DNA of 40,720 nucleotides from Serpula lacrymans var. lacrymans S7.9. Lineage: Eukaryota; Basidiomycota; Agaricomycetes; Boletales; Serpulaceae. Both the position numbers and the translations under genes were made by a program. The notes under the pieces were generated by a model that saw nothing but the letters and a program-made list of their open reading frames with translations, had not been told where the DNA came from and did not search any database. Shown here one piece after another: positions 9,651 through 19,614 of this stretch; positions within the stretch are counted from its first letter, which is position 1; every line of letters begins with the position of its first letter. Location of the stretch: NCBI RefSeq assembly GCF_000218685.1, contig NW_006763296.1, positions 2,511,100-2,551,819 on the forward strand. The letters are read 5' to 3'.

Positions 9651-9835
9651 ACCGTGTGAGAATGGACAGTCAGACTGTTCATTCTCACACGGTTCAGTAT
9701 TGTCCCAGCAAAGATAAGATTAGATGAGCCGTGCAAGAATGGACGGTCAGACTGTCCATTTTGCATGGTCCAGTATTGTTGTTCCAGCAAAGATAAGATT
9801 AGATCACCCAATAAGCCGTGCGAGAATGGACATCT
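9651..9835. repeat. Tandem array of palindromic units
   Basis: Unit 1 (9651-9693) is a near-perfect 43-nt palindrome: ACCGTGTGAGAATGGACAGTC pairs with its inverted copy with one mismatch around a 1-nt centre. Unit 2 (about 9728-9768) is a diverged copy of it. A third half-unit starts at about 9815. AGCAAAGATAAGATTAGAT is repeated between units (about 9707 and 9785). The spacing is about 77-87 bp. Confidence 0.8.
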
Positions 9836-10175
9836 TTGGATGTTTGTGATAGATTTCTATTAAATAATCAGGCTAGTTTGTATGCGTACCAAACTATTTG
9901 GTGAATATTAATTCTATCATTATTAGTATCAGAAAAAGGTTCTCATAGACATAAATGAGCTGGTATAGCTGACATAGTAACTATAAGGCTTCACATAGAA
10001 ATTTATTGGTTATAATAGGAATTGATTTACAGCCGGCTGTGATCCCATTTGGCCTGAATACCATGTGTGTTTTACAGTGGTATGTTGTGTGTGTTTGTAC
10101 AGCCAGGTATTTGTTGGCTGCCCCGTATAGCTGCTGCATACTGGGCTGGCTTACAAATCAGAGGTATTATCCTAT
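9836..10175. other. Non-coding gap
   Basis: AT-rich sequence with no frame, splice-site pair or repeat that I can support. The last 100 nt may be a diverged 5' part of the LTR fragment that follows. Confidence 0.4.
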
Positions 10176-10462
10176 GGAGTATTGGTATGTCAGAGTATAT
10201 TCTAACATATACTACTACAGGTTTGTTTGTACATATATACTATACAGTTGATGAAGGCAGTGGCTGATGATGTCATGCCGCACAGCCCGTGTGACCAACT
10301 CCACTGCGTGAGATACTAAAAATAAGAAAAAGGCAGCACAGCGCAAGAAGTGGAGTTTGAGCAATAATGAAAAGTCCCACATGGCACAGGGTGTGAAAAC
10401 TACAAAAGAAAGTTGAAGAGGAGAATGAATTTTAAAGGTCCGAAAAATGTGTTATTGTAACA
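10176..10462 (+). mobile_element. 5'-truncated, diverged family-2 LTR
   Basis: Matches the family-2 LTR from ATACTACTACAGGTTTGTTT through GATGATGTCAT to the terminal GTTATTGTAACA at 10462, with many substitutions. The left end is not recognisable and no target duplication is found (right flank CTCAA). Confidence 0.8.
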
Positions 10463-12394
10463 CTCAACTGGGGCATTTCCCGAAATATTGACCTCCGCTG
10501 AGGTCTGTTCTGTATGTCAACTCAGCCGCCCTCAGGTTTAGACCTTTGCAAATTGACTAAAAATCTGATGATCTCATCAGTCTGAAAGGCCACACAGGTG
10601 ATAAAGCTGCCAACATGTTAATACAATGAAGTTCAATCTTGATGGAACTTGTAAGTAGACACATTGAATAGAAAACAAAAAATAGCTTTGTCAGTCTATG
10701 CAACAATAAGAAAAAGGAATTTCATCAAAAAAGAATGATAATAGAGGATACTTGTAAATATGTGTGCCATTGTTTCCAGCATAATCAGTAACAGTGTGGA
10801 CAGGAGGAAAGGTTGTTTAGATTGATAATAAAATATCATAAAGTCAAGTCTGATGTTTGATTTTGATGATCATGGAAACAGATTGGAGTGGACCAGGAGC
10901 AGGAATTATCACAAGAAGAGTCCTGTAAGAAAGTGTGCAGAGCAAGCTTAGTACAGACTTTTTGGAACTACGTATTAGTAACACCAGGCTGAAATAGGCT
11001 GCAGCACAGTATTTGCAACATTCCAAGGTTTACAGCAAAAAATGTTACCTGAGATAATTATAGACACCCTACCTGTAGTAGTAGGAATATAGTATCTATT
11101 CCCTAGTGAGCTATTTTATTTTCCCCTGCATATCATCATACTACTTGTTTCTTGCTTTTTTTAAATTTCCTACAATGATTTCAATAGCACCTAGCTGGAT
11201 GGTTAGCTTACCTCCCTTCTAGTGTATCAAAGACCTCTTGTAGTAGCTAGAGGTGGTATTCTTAGAATCAACTGTGAATTTGTTGTTCTCACACTGGCTC
11301 ACTTGGGAATTCTTTCAACTCTCTTTTTGCTGTGTGACATTCTGTGTGACCATTACAGTTGAATGATTTGCCTGTGATTAGTTCTTGGCTTTGTTTATGT
11401 GTGAAGGAATGAATGACACAGGCACATATTCCACAACCTCACTTTGGCTTTGCATATGAGATTGCTACAGACATTGTTGGTGTCAGGTCTAGCATGATTG
11501 CTAACAGGTGTAGTAATTCAGAAGCCAGAGGAATGGATGCATGAGAATAGATATGTCAACTTCAAAATAGTCCTGAAAACTGCTGGTATTTATTTGAAAC
11601 TTATCTGTGTGGTGGTGACTCAACCAATACCAAACTTTGTAGAAAAAGGAAGGTAGGGGTAAAGCCAAGTTTGACTTCAACTACTATTATAACTACTATT
11701 GTCTGACCAAGTCAATAATACAAAGTAACAAATATAATAATATAAAGGTTGGGATTGTATTACATACACTGTCAAATGAAGACCCCAGGCTTGCCATTGT
11801 TCAACTGTGACATACCACTTAAGACATTCTTTCAACAGGGAGATTGTCTAATAATGGTAGTGAGTATGAATTTATGGTGCTGCCCAAGATCATCACTCAA
11901 GTATTCAAAAAGTGTATGTTGCTTTGAGATGATGAAGATGAAGGTCTGTGCTTGCTACTTCCCACTGTCTAAACTCATGCCTTGTTAAATATATCACTGT
12001 ATCTTTTGTGTGATCATTTGGTAATTATTTGCCTGTTTATGGCCAGGGTTTCCCATGGGACCATTATACATTACATTGAGAACAACTGTCTCACTCAGTT
12101 GCCTGTTTTCTCCTGCACTAAAGAATTTTATACAAAGGTATTATTGTAAGGTGAGTCACTTTTTAATTTCTGGGGGGTATGATGTGCTCCAGAAAAATCT
12201 CTTTATGGTAATTCAAGTGCAGACCTGTGAGTCTGAATTTTCAGGGAATTTTTGGCAGACCATCACAAAACATCACATGATCAATACCTAAGTAACAGAT
12301 GGGTTAATTCAAGCTATAAATGGGACCAAATGGACTCACAGAATAAAGAGTGGAACTCCCAAGTGTCCACACACATAATATTTCAAGTCACCAA
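10463..12394. other. AT-rich non-coding stretch
   Basis: No frame with protein-like composition. A small palindrome, GACCTCCGCTGAGGTC, lies near 10490. The rest is low-GC sequence with no family I can name. Confidence 0.45.
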
Positions 12395-12680
12395 CTGGAA
12401 CCTCCCAGATTATAGCTTACAACTTCTCTGAGAGCCAATGGGATGTTCCAAGTTGTTTGTTGAAACTTCCCAAGTATTCATGAAACATCCCTGAGAGCCA
12501 GTGGGATGTCCCATGCTGTTTACTGGAACTTCCCAAAGCTCATGGAACATCCCTGAGGGCCAGTGGGTTTTCCCAAGCCACAAGTTAGAACGTCCAAAGT
12601 ATTTATGGAACATCCCTGAGAGCCAATGGGATGTCTGCTTGTTGAAACTTCCCAAATACCTGTGAAACATTTCAAACATC
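12395..12680. repeat. 62-63 bp minisatellite, about 4.5 units
   Basis: The core CCCTGAGAGCCAATGGGATG recurs with GAGRGCC at 12430, 12493, 12555 and 12618, so spacings are 63, 62 and 63 bp. A second core, AACTTCCCAAA, follows in each unit. Divergence between units is about 10-25 percent by eye. The minus strand stays open through most of the array in a 21-residue period, which follows from the unit length and need not mean coding. Confidence 0.88.
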
Positions 12681-15539
12681 TAATTGGAGATAGAATAATA
12701 TTAGAAATGTTATATAACTCACTACTAAAGGGGCTTATAGACTGCTTAATGGAAAGCACACATAAAAATATGCATCTTTAAACCAAAGGGATCACAATAT
12801 ATTACTGTTTGGAGCTCTTTTACTACAGACTCAGAGAGTATAGTATACATTCTTTAAAAAATGGCCCAACTTGGGGTTACTTTTTGTAACAGGCTCTTTT
12901 TTTGAAACAGGAAGCTCTTTTTTCCAATTTGAACTGGAATTTGTTGAAAACAAAAAGTTCACCAGATACACCTTTTTGCAACCTTGTCAGACGCACTACC
13001 ATTATGGTCTTTATAGTGGCCAGTAATTGGCCAGAGGAAATACCATATTAAATACAACATTAGGTTCATCACAGTGTCATGGACCAAACAAGTATGGTGT
13101 GACTATCACACAGGTACTATATTTGAAACACTCTGAGTATGACCCAATTTACCCTTACTTTCAAAGATTCAAAAATCCCATGTAACCTGTGACAACCTCA
13201 AGATTATCTTCAACAAGGTGAAGCAGTCTGAGTTTGACATGAAAATATTTCAACTTTGTTTTTGAGACTATCAGCTTTATTCTCAGACTACAGAATATAT
13301 TACAGCCAAAATATGACTCTTAAAACCCCAAGGACATTTATGACTTTTTTTTCTGTTTTTATCATATGTCATAACTTCAATTTCAACAACCAGAATATTG
13401 AGTGACCATCACAAATGATAGTTGCAATTCCAAAGGGCTTGTGACTTGTGAAAAAGGTGTGCAACTGGTTTATATAAAGTCTGAATCATAGTCATAGTTA
13501 ATATTTCTCCAATACATTTCTGTACTATTCCAGCTACTACTCAAAATGTGCTTAAATTTGAGAATTGTCCCTCTTCAGAATACATCTTAAACCTACTTTT
13601 GCTAAGCTCCACCAAACCAAAACCTTGCACATACAATTGACCCTTATTCAAGGAATTATACTAAAACATCGTAGTAAACTGCACAACAAAAGCATACCCA
13701 AAAAATAATGCATCAACATGCATTGTATGAATGTTATTATGGGAAAATCAAGTGAAAAAGCCACAACACTACCAGCAAGTGTGAACTTTCTATGTGAACA
13801 AAAGGCCACTTTTTTTAAAGTCTTTGCTGTTCTATCTTAGTTTGGGTTCCTGTGAACCATTTGATTGATATTGAAAATGTGATAATTTATTTTAGAACAT
13901 TAGGGGCATGTATCCAATTTAGAGGATTGTTACAGTAATGTGCAGAGTATATTCTTTCACTAGTATTGCAACTTGTAGAGTTTACTATTATGTCTGCCTA
14001 TACATATGCAAAACTATCTTCACAGGTAGCTGCATAATTTTAATTGGTATTAAAATGTTTTTGAGTACATGGTTTTGAGTTATTATTTTGTGTCATCATT
14101 TTACTTTGGTGCTTTCTTCTTTTACTTCAACAAATTGAAGTTTTCAGATTATTTAGTTGATTGATTTTCAGTCTCTCAATGGCCTTTGTGTCTTTTGAAC
14201 TATGCCCTACATTTCACTGTGAGGAAAACTGCTAATCTCCCAAAATAACATTGCAAATTGGATATAAAACTTAAAGTTGAGGCAATATTTTGGCACTTTT
14301 AAGCTACAAATAGCAAATCAAGACTGGCTAAGTAATTTCCATTTTGTGAGGGGCCAAATTGTTGAACAGATACACAATATTTTGATAGGTATTATATAAA
14401 ACAATATAACAACATGTGCTGCATGAATATTATATACAAAGCCCTAGTATACAGAAGCCACCCTCTATTTTCTTTTTTGTTTGAAGGGGAAGTAAATGTG
14501 ATAAACTAGCAGCTGTAAACTGTCTACCTGCAGAAAAGGGGCTGGTGTCTGTATAGGGTGATCAGGTTAGGTGGAGAGTCACAGCTGCTATAGAGTGAAC
14601 CCATATAAAAGGAAATGTTTCTGATCCAGAATAGTGAGTACAAACAATGTATAAGAAAGAAACTTGTCAACTAGCAAGACAAGATCAATTGTTAGTAAAT
14701 AAGAAGAATGCTGAAGGAACAAGGACAGCAAGGACTTGCAACTTTTACTGTGCAAAGCAAAGTGCTGATGAGGTTAATTTGCTTTGGCCATGCCCTAGAA
14801 AGCAGCCTGAAGTTGAGCAGAAGATAAACATTCAAGATGGTGAGAACAGAAGAAATATATGATGATTTGCTATACTTACCAGGACTAGTCTGTATGTTCA
14901 ATATCACATTGCAAAGGACAGAAAATAACACAGTTTTAACACTTCATCATACAATCCACATCCACATTTAAAATTATCAAGATTGTTAAAATAAAAGCCT
15001 TCAAAGAACAATAAAGTTAACACTGTTCAAATAGTTAAAATGAAGCTGTACATTTTATGGCCATCCTTAAGATGTTGCACTTTCGACGTCCCATGTAGAT
15101 CAGGATACTTTTTTAGGTGTCATCAGACCATATAGCTGATGCTGTGGCACAGGATGCATTAATATATTATTCCAATCCAAGATTTTTTTAACAATTTGGT
15201 GAAATCACTCACTAATTAGTGCACAGTGCACTTCTTACTGTACTTATCACAGATTAACATCTCAATCTTGTCTCACTAGAGGTGTCATTGGGTTTTATGC
15301 TTTTGGTGCAAAAGCTACACCTATAAATAATATCTGAAAATAGAACACACATAAAAGACAATCACTTAACCCTGTGAAGCTCATCAAGCTGCTTCATACA
15401 CAATACTTTAATACACCCTGACCAATCTGATGTCTTTTTACCTTTCAGCCTTTTAAAAATCTCAAATGTGTAGAAAGAACTACAATCTCTCTCTCAACAA
15501 AGACCACAATATTTATCATCCTATAACTGTAGAAGAGGA
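12681..15539. other. AT-rich non-coding stretch
   Basis: About 2.9 kb with no convincing exon. A 71-codon frame at 14647-14862 has no recognisable motif and weak composition. Probably old, degraded transposon or intergenic DNA. Confidence 0.4.
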
Positions 15540-15700
15540 CACCAAGGATAACAGAGCAGCTGCCAATGTGACAACAGAGAAACTGTCCCAGGGATACAAG
15601 AGTGATTGTCCCTAGGATAACAGAATAGTTGTCCCAGGGACCATAGAGTGGTTGTCCCTGGGGACATCCTAGAGGACATCCCCAGCTATTCTAACAGACT
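15540..15700. repeat. Short degenerate repeats around GTCCC/GGGAC
   Basis: Short units such as GTTGTCCCAGGGACC and GTTGTCCCTGGGGACATCC recur every 30-35 bp, with partial inverted symmetry (GTCCC and GGGAC). It is an irregular satellite-like patch just upstream of a tRNA-like sequence. Confidence 0.5.
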
Positions 15701-15792
15701 GGGGATAACCAGCATATTATGACCTCTTAGGTACATAGGTATATATAAATATATAAAGCTAAGAGGTATATCTTAAAGGGGTGATTGAAGTA

Positions 15793-15870
15793 AGGGCTGA
15801 TAGCTCAGCCAGTAGGGCACTGCTATATATAGGCAGAGGCCCTAGATTCCATCTTCCACTGGTCCACTTT
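15793..15870 (+). repeat. tRNA-like head, candidate SINE
   Basis: TAGCTCAGCCAGTAGG at about 15800-15815 fits a pol III box A. TAGATTCCATC at about 15843-15853 is a weak box B at tRNA-like distance. The acceptor stem does not pair, so it is not a functional tRNA gene. A tRNA-derived SINE head is the best reading. Confidence 0.45.
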
Positions 15871-16520
15871 GCTTTTATACACTCTCTTTGGTCAAGTGAC
15901 ACTCAGAGGTTGCATGCTAAAATATAATACCAGGTAATGGCACCAGAATCTTTTTTTATTTTTTTAAATCCAGTTTATAGTCTATTTCAAGAGCTTACAG
16001 CCCTTATGTAAGACTATGTAAGCAATGTATGTATGTGTCACGTAGCAAGCTATATGTGCTTAAATTCTCCATAGGCTATATAGTAAATGTTGAATAATAT
16101 GTTCCTTTCTTCCTACACTGACCCATGACCCCCACCCACCCTAATCTACTTCCTTAACTGCAATTGGCCTGACTTATTATGGTCCCCTCAGTGCAAATAC
16201 TGGCCCGAATCAATTTCCTTCACTCCTTTATGGCCTGAAAGCCAGGACATCACCCTAGCTTAAAGTATTCCCTCCCTTCTAACTCCAACAGACCCCAAAT
16301 TAATGTTTAATTGTGTAGGGTAGTATCTATGCCAGCATATGCTGGGAAATTGATGATAAGGATACTATTTTCCCACAAGTTAGATAGTGCTCCAGAATTA
16401 ACAACCAGGGGGGTTGTTAGGGGCTGGGTGTATAGGGTGGCATGAGAGTGACTGTACATGGAAGCATTCTTAGTGACTAAGCCCTAAGAATGTTAAAGGT
16501 GGAACTCCTAGGGGGGGGGC
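15871..16520. other. Non-coding gap
   Basis: No frames or repeats that I can support. There is a homopolymer G run at about 16511-16519 and pyrimidine-rich patches at 16100-16290. Confidence 0.4.
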
Positions 16521-16596
16521 AGGGTTTGAACTTCCAACTTTGTGAAAAGGTCTCACCCATTGAGGAAGGTGATAGCCACTACACCACCTCACCCCT
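16521..16596 (-). repeat. tRNA-like head, candidate SINE (minus strand)
   Basis: Read on the minus strand, TGGTGTAGTGGCTATC (16586-16571) is a good box A, and GGAAGTTCAAACCCT (16535-16521) is a good box B. The spacing is about 40 nt, as in tRNA-derived SINEs. The flanking stems do not fold as a full tRNA. Confidence 0.6.
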
Positions 16597-16954
16597 GCAC
16601 CAATATCTGTTGCTATACACACTATCTACTGTAGGTCATAGGAAATGGAGAACATGTAATAACCCAGCATTATATAGTATCACAGTCAAACCTTGATAAA
16701 CCTAAAGTTAGAATACTATAGTACTGAAGGTTAGCTCTGACACCTACAGCATCATTCTCATTATTACTCACTGATCAAATCTCTGAATGCCTCCTATACA
16801 AGTTTCTTGGACTCCTTATGCTTCCAAGGAAACAAAGGCCCCAGGATGTTTGCACCCCAGCCCATTGATTGGTTTGAGTAGGAGCCTTCTCTGGTCACTG
16901 ATTGTGATAGGGAAGCAGGTGTTCTAGTATGGGCTTATATGTCCAGAGGTAAGC

Positions 16955-17372
16955 TGTTACGATAACACAATTTTTGGACCTTTCCTTTGATTTTCATTCT
17001 CCTCTTCAACTTTCTACTGTAGTTTTCACACGCTGTGCCATGCTGCACTTTCCCTTTTGTTCAAACTCCTCTTTCTCGCGCTACACTGTCTTCTTCTTAT
17101 TGTTAGTTACAAGTCTCTCACGCAGTGGAGCTGGTCACACGGGCTGCGCCCTCTGACATCATCAGCCACTGCTTTTATCAACTGTACAGTACATAAGTAC
17201 AAATACTCTGTAGTAGTATATAAACCCCAATAAATCCAGGAGACTCTTCAGCAAGTCCTCCTGTTGTTTACCCACAACTAACTCGGTCCTATCCTAAGAA
17301 TAACCACTCCCCTCACTACCTTTATAGTTGGTTCTAGTTGTGTGCCAGAGTAACTAACTCTTGGTTGTTACA
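16955..17372 (-). mobile_element. Family-2 solo LTR, reverse orientation, target duplication TAAGC
   Basis: A 418-bp reverse copy of the 689-1075 LTR. It begins TGTTACGATAACAC and ends GGTTGTTACA on the plus strand, with TAAGC at 16950-16954 and again at 17373-17377. It is more diverged than the copies at 689 and 39437, so probably an older insertion. Confidence 0.92.
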
Positions 17373-18839
17373 TAAGCAATATCAGGTCTTTTTATTTGAT
17401 TTGTACTCAGGAAACATGTCTGGGAAGTTGGGCTCCCTTAGGATCTTAATAGATCTAATAGTAGATTGACTATCAATTATGGAGGACAGAATGAAGAGAC
17501 AGAGCAGTCTATTGCTCAGAAAAACATATCACATGTAAGGGAAGTCTATTTCATATTTAACTGCTATATCTTTGGGGCCTGAAAACAGTCACCTGACAAG
17601 AGGTAGCTGAAGATGACTTTACAGCAGCCATACAAACTCAACAATCCTGATGATGACAATTCAGAGCACAATGAATGTTTGATACCCCAAGCTGCTAACA
17701 CCAGCAAGCCAAATACATTGTTTGGTATCACCTTTGAAAGAGTTCTGGGAGACACTATAATACCTGTATGTGAGGCAACCAGAAAGAAAGCTATATAACA
17801 GATACTCAATTGAATCACTAGGTCTTTTGATACAAGTGGCAGGGATAAGAATTGAGGATCAAAGAGTATTGATGTAGACACTGATCTCAAGTAATACTGA
17901 ACTGAGGGCTACTACTACTAGGTAAGGGTCTTTAAGTAGTGAACTGCTATGATCAGACTGAAAAGAGAAGGGAGAAAGTAGAAAGCAGTCTGTTATAAAT
18001 CATCCAATGAGATAAAAGATGGGAATTGTACCATACTTTGAATTACTGAGGATATGATGTAGAGGGGGAAAGGAAAATAGAATGTGGAACTTAAAGAGAA
18101 AAGGAATACCTAATATAGACTCCCATAACTCACATGCTCCTCCTGGACTGGTATGGTCTTTCCATATTGCTCTACCTCCTATGGTAAATCCTTTAACCAC
18201 TGGGTTGGCGATCCCTGCTGGTTAGCTGGGTGACCTCTGGAGTGTTCGACCTTCTGAGAAACTTGTTGATGTAGTATAATAGGCGATAAAATGAAAAGAG
18301 AAAAGCAACAAGAGAAACAAATATGAGAACACCAATGGTGATCTTTAGTCCAAGCACAAGAGGGGTAGTGGGAAAGGGATTGGATAACCAGGACATAGTG
18401 ATTGAAAAAAAAAGGTGGAAGAAAGCTGAAATTTTCAATTTCTCACACTGTATTGCTGTCCAAAGATGAGCCTGAACTGGCACGTGGTGCAAAGCAAAAA
18501 TGAGGAAAGAGGGGAAAAGAGAAGACTGTAGGAGCTGTACAGACTGACAAGAAGTGCTTCTCCTGCAAGTGTGGTGTTGAGTAGGCCAAAGTTTTTCTTT
18601 AGAATATATTTATGCCATAGCCTTCTTGATCTATGTTATAATTGGATTTGATTTACTCTGTGCCTTAGAGATTACTGTTTGCATTTGAGAGTTCAGCAGG
18701 TTTGAGCATCATACTTGTGATCAGTAAAATTCTTGCCAAGTCCCTATGTCTAGTAAAGTTTGTAGTCAATACTATAAATTTTTCTAATGTAGAATACAAG
18801 CACCTATATATCCACAATGAATTCCTCACACTGTAAGAC
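17373..18839. other. AT-rich stretch with one unplaced hydrophobic ORF
   Basis: Mostly featureless. A minus-strand frame at 18492-18193 (99 codons) has a hydrophobic run (ITIGVLIFVSLVAFLFSFY) followed by basic residues and a polar tail, so it could be the end of a small membrane protein. It has no upstream partner that I can see, and I give it no gene call. Confidence 0.3.
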
Positions 18840-18930
18840 CATTGTGATGTAATGGAAAAAAGACAACTCTATGAGAAGGCCATTATAATTACCTCATAAT
18901 AGCAAGGCCAGAAGTTCAAGTCCTAAGCTT
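18840..18930 (+). repeat. tRNA-like head, candidate SINE
   Basis: TGATGTAATGG at about 18846 resembles box A, and AGAAGTTCAAGTCCT at about 18911 is a good box B, in the order expected of a tRNA-derived SINE. The distance (about 65 nt) is longer than in a plain tRNA. The following sequence is AT-rich. Confidence 0.45.
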
Positions 18931-19614
18931 GCAAAAGCTGTAGAAATTATATTATATAAGCAAACTTCGGAGCTTTGCCCAAAGAATAACCAGCCTTTTG
19001 TGGCTACCATTGTTTTTTCACATGATATTTATGTATATTTATTATATAAGAAGCCTTGTATGTACGTTTCTACGGCATTCATTTGCCCAAGGAATCCTTC
19101 TCCCGCGCCTGTTCCCGTGCCTTGAGGGACCAAATATCCAACAAAAGCCAGAGGCTACATTATAATTTTTGGACTGTTATTATGACAACATAATATTAAA
19201 CCTTTGCACCACTTAATAGAATTACTATGCCACTGTGTTTATATTATCATGTTCATTGTAATAGATATTATATATTCATCATAAGGACACATCTTTCTAT
19301 TAATCTCATTATAATGCAGTTGTGACATTAAGGCATTATAAGGTGTTACAAGGTGTTGTAACATGGCTTAGCAAATTCTGACAAGGCTATATTACATAAG
19401 TCTGGTTTCATGATATGTGGTGAACATCTTTGGGTGGTACCATGTTAACCTTTATACAGCCACTTGATAATGAGTCCAAATCACTGAGTCCGAGTCACGG
19501 TTCGTTGTGACAATTGTTACCTCGTCACATGCTGTGTCTACTGTATCAACATGCTTGGCAATCTAACTGAAATTGATGTCACCCGATTTCCCTTGATTTC
19601 CGTAGATCTGATTT
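18931..19614. other. Non-coding gap beyond the helicase gene end
   Basis: AT-rich, with no frame I can support. The GC content rises from about 19480 as the 3' end of the minus-strand HFM1-like gene approaches. Confidence 0.4.

Noticed and set aside
12395..12680. CRISPR-like array
   Set aside because: The units are diverged tandem repeats without unique spacers, and this is eukaryotic nuclear DNA.
14647..14862. Plus-strand frame of 71 codons
   Set aside because: It is short and isolated, with no recognisable motif.
15793..15870. Functional tRNA gene
   Set aside because: Box A fits, but the acceptor and anticodon stems do not pair and box B is weak. A SINE head fits better.
17564..17890. 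Minus-strand frame of 108 codons in the AT-rich region
   Set aside because: It overlaps an opposite-strand frame, has no motif or splice partner, and lies in sequence with no coding composition.
18193..18492. Minus-strand frame with a membrane-like segment
   Set aside because: It could be the end of a small membrane protein, but no upstream exon or family match is visible, so no gene was called.
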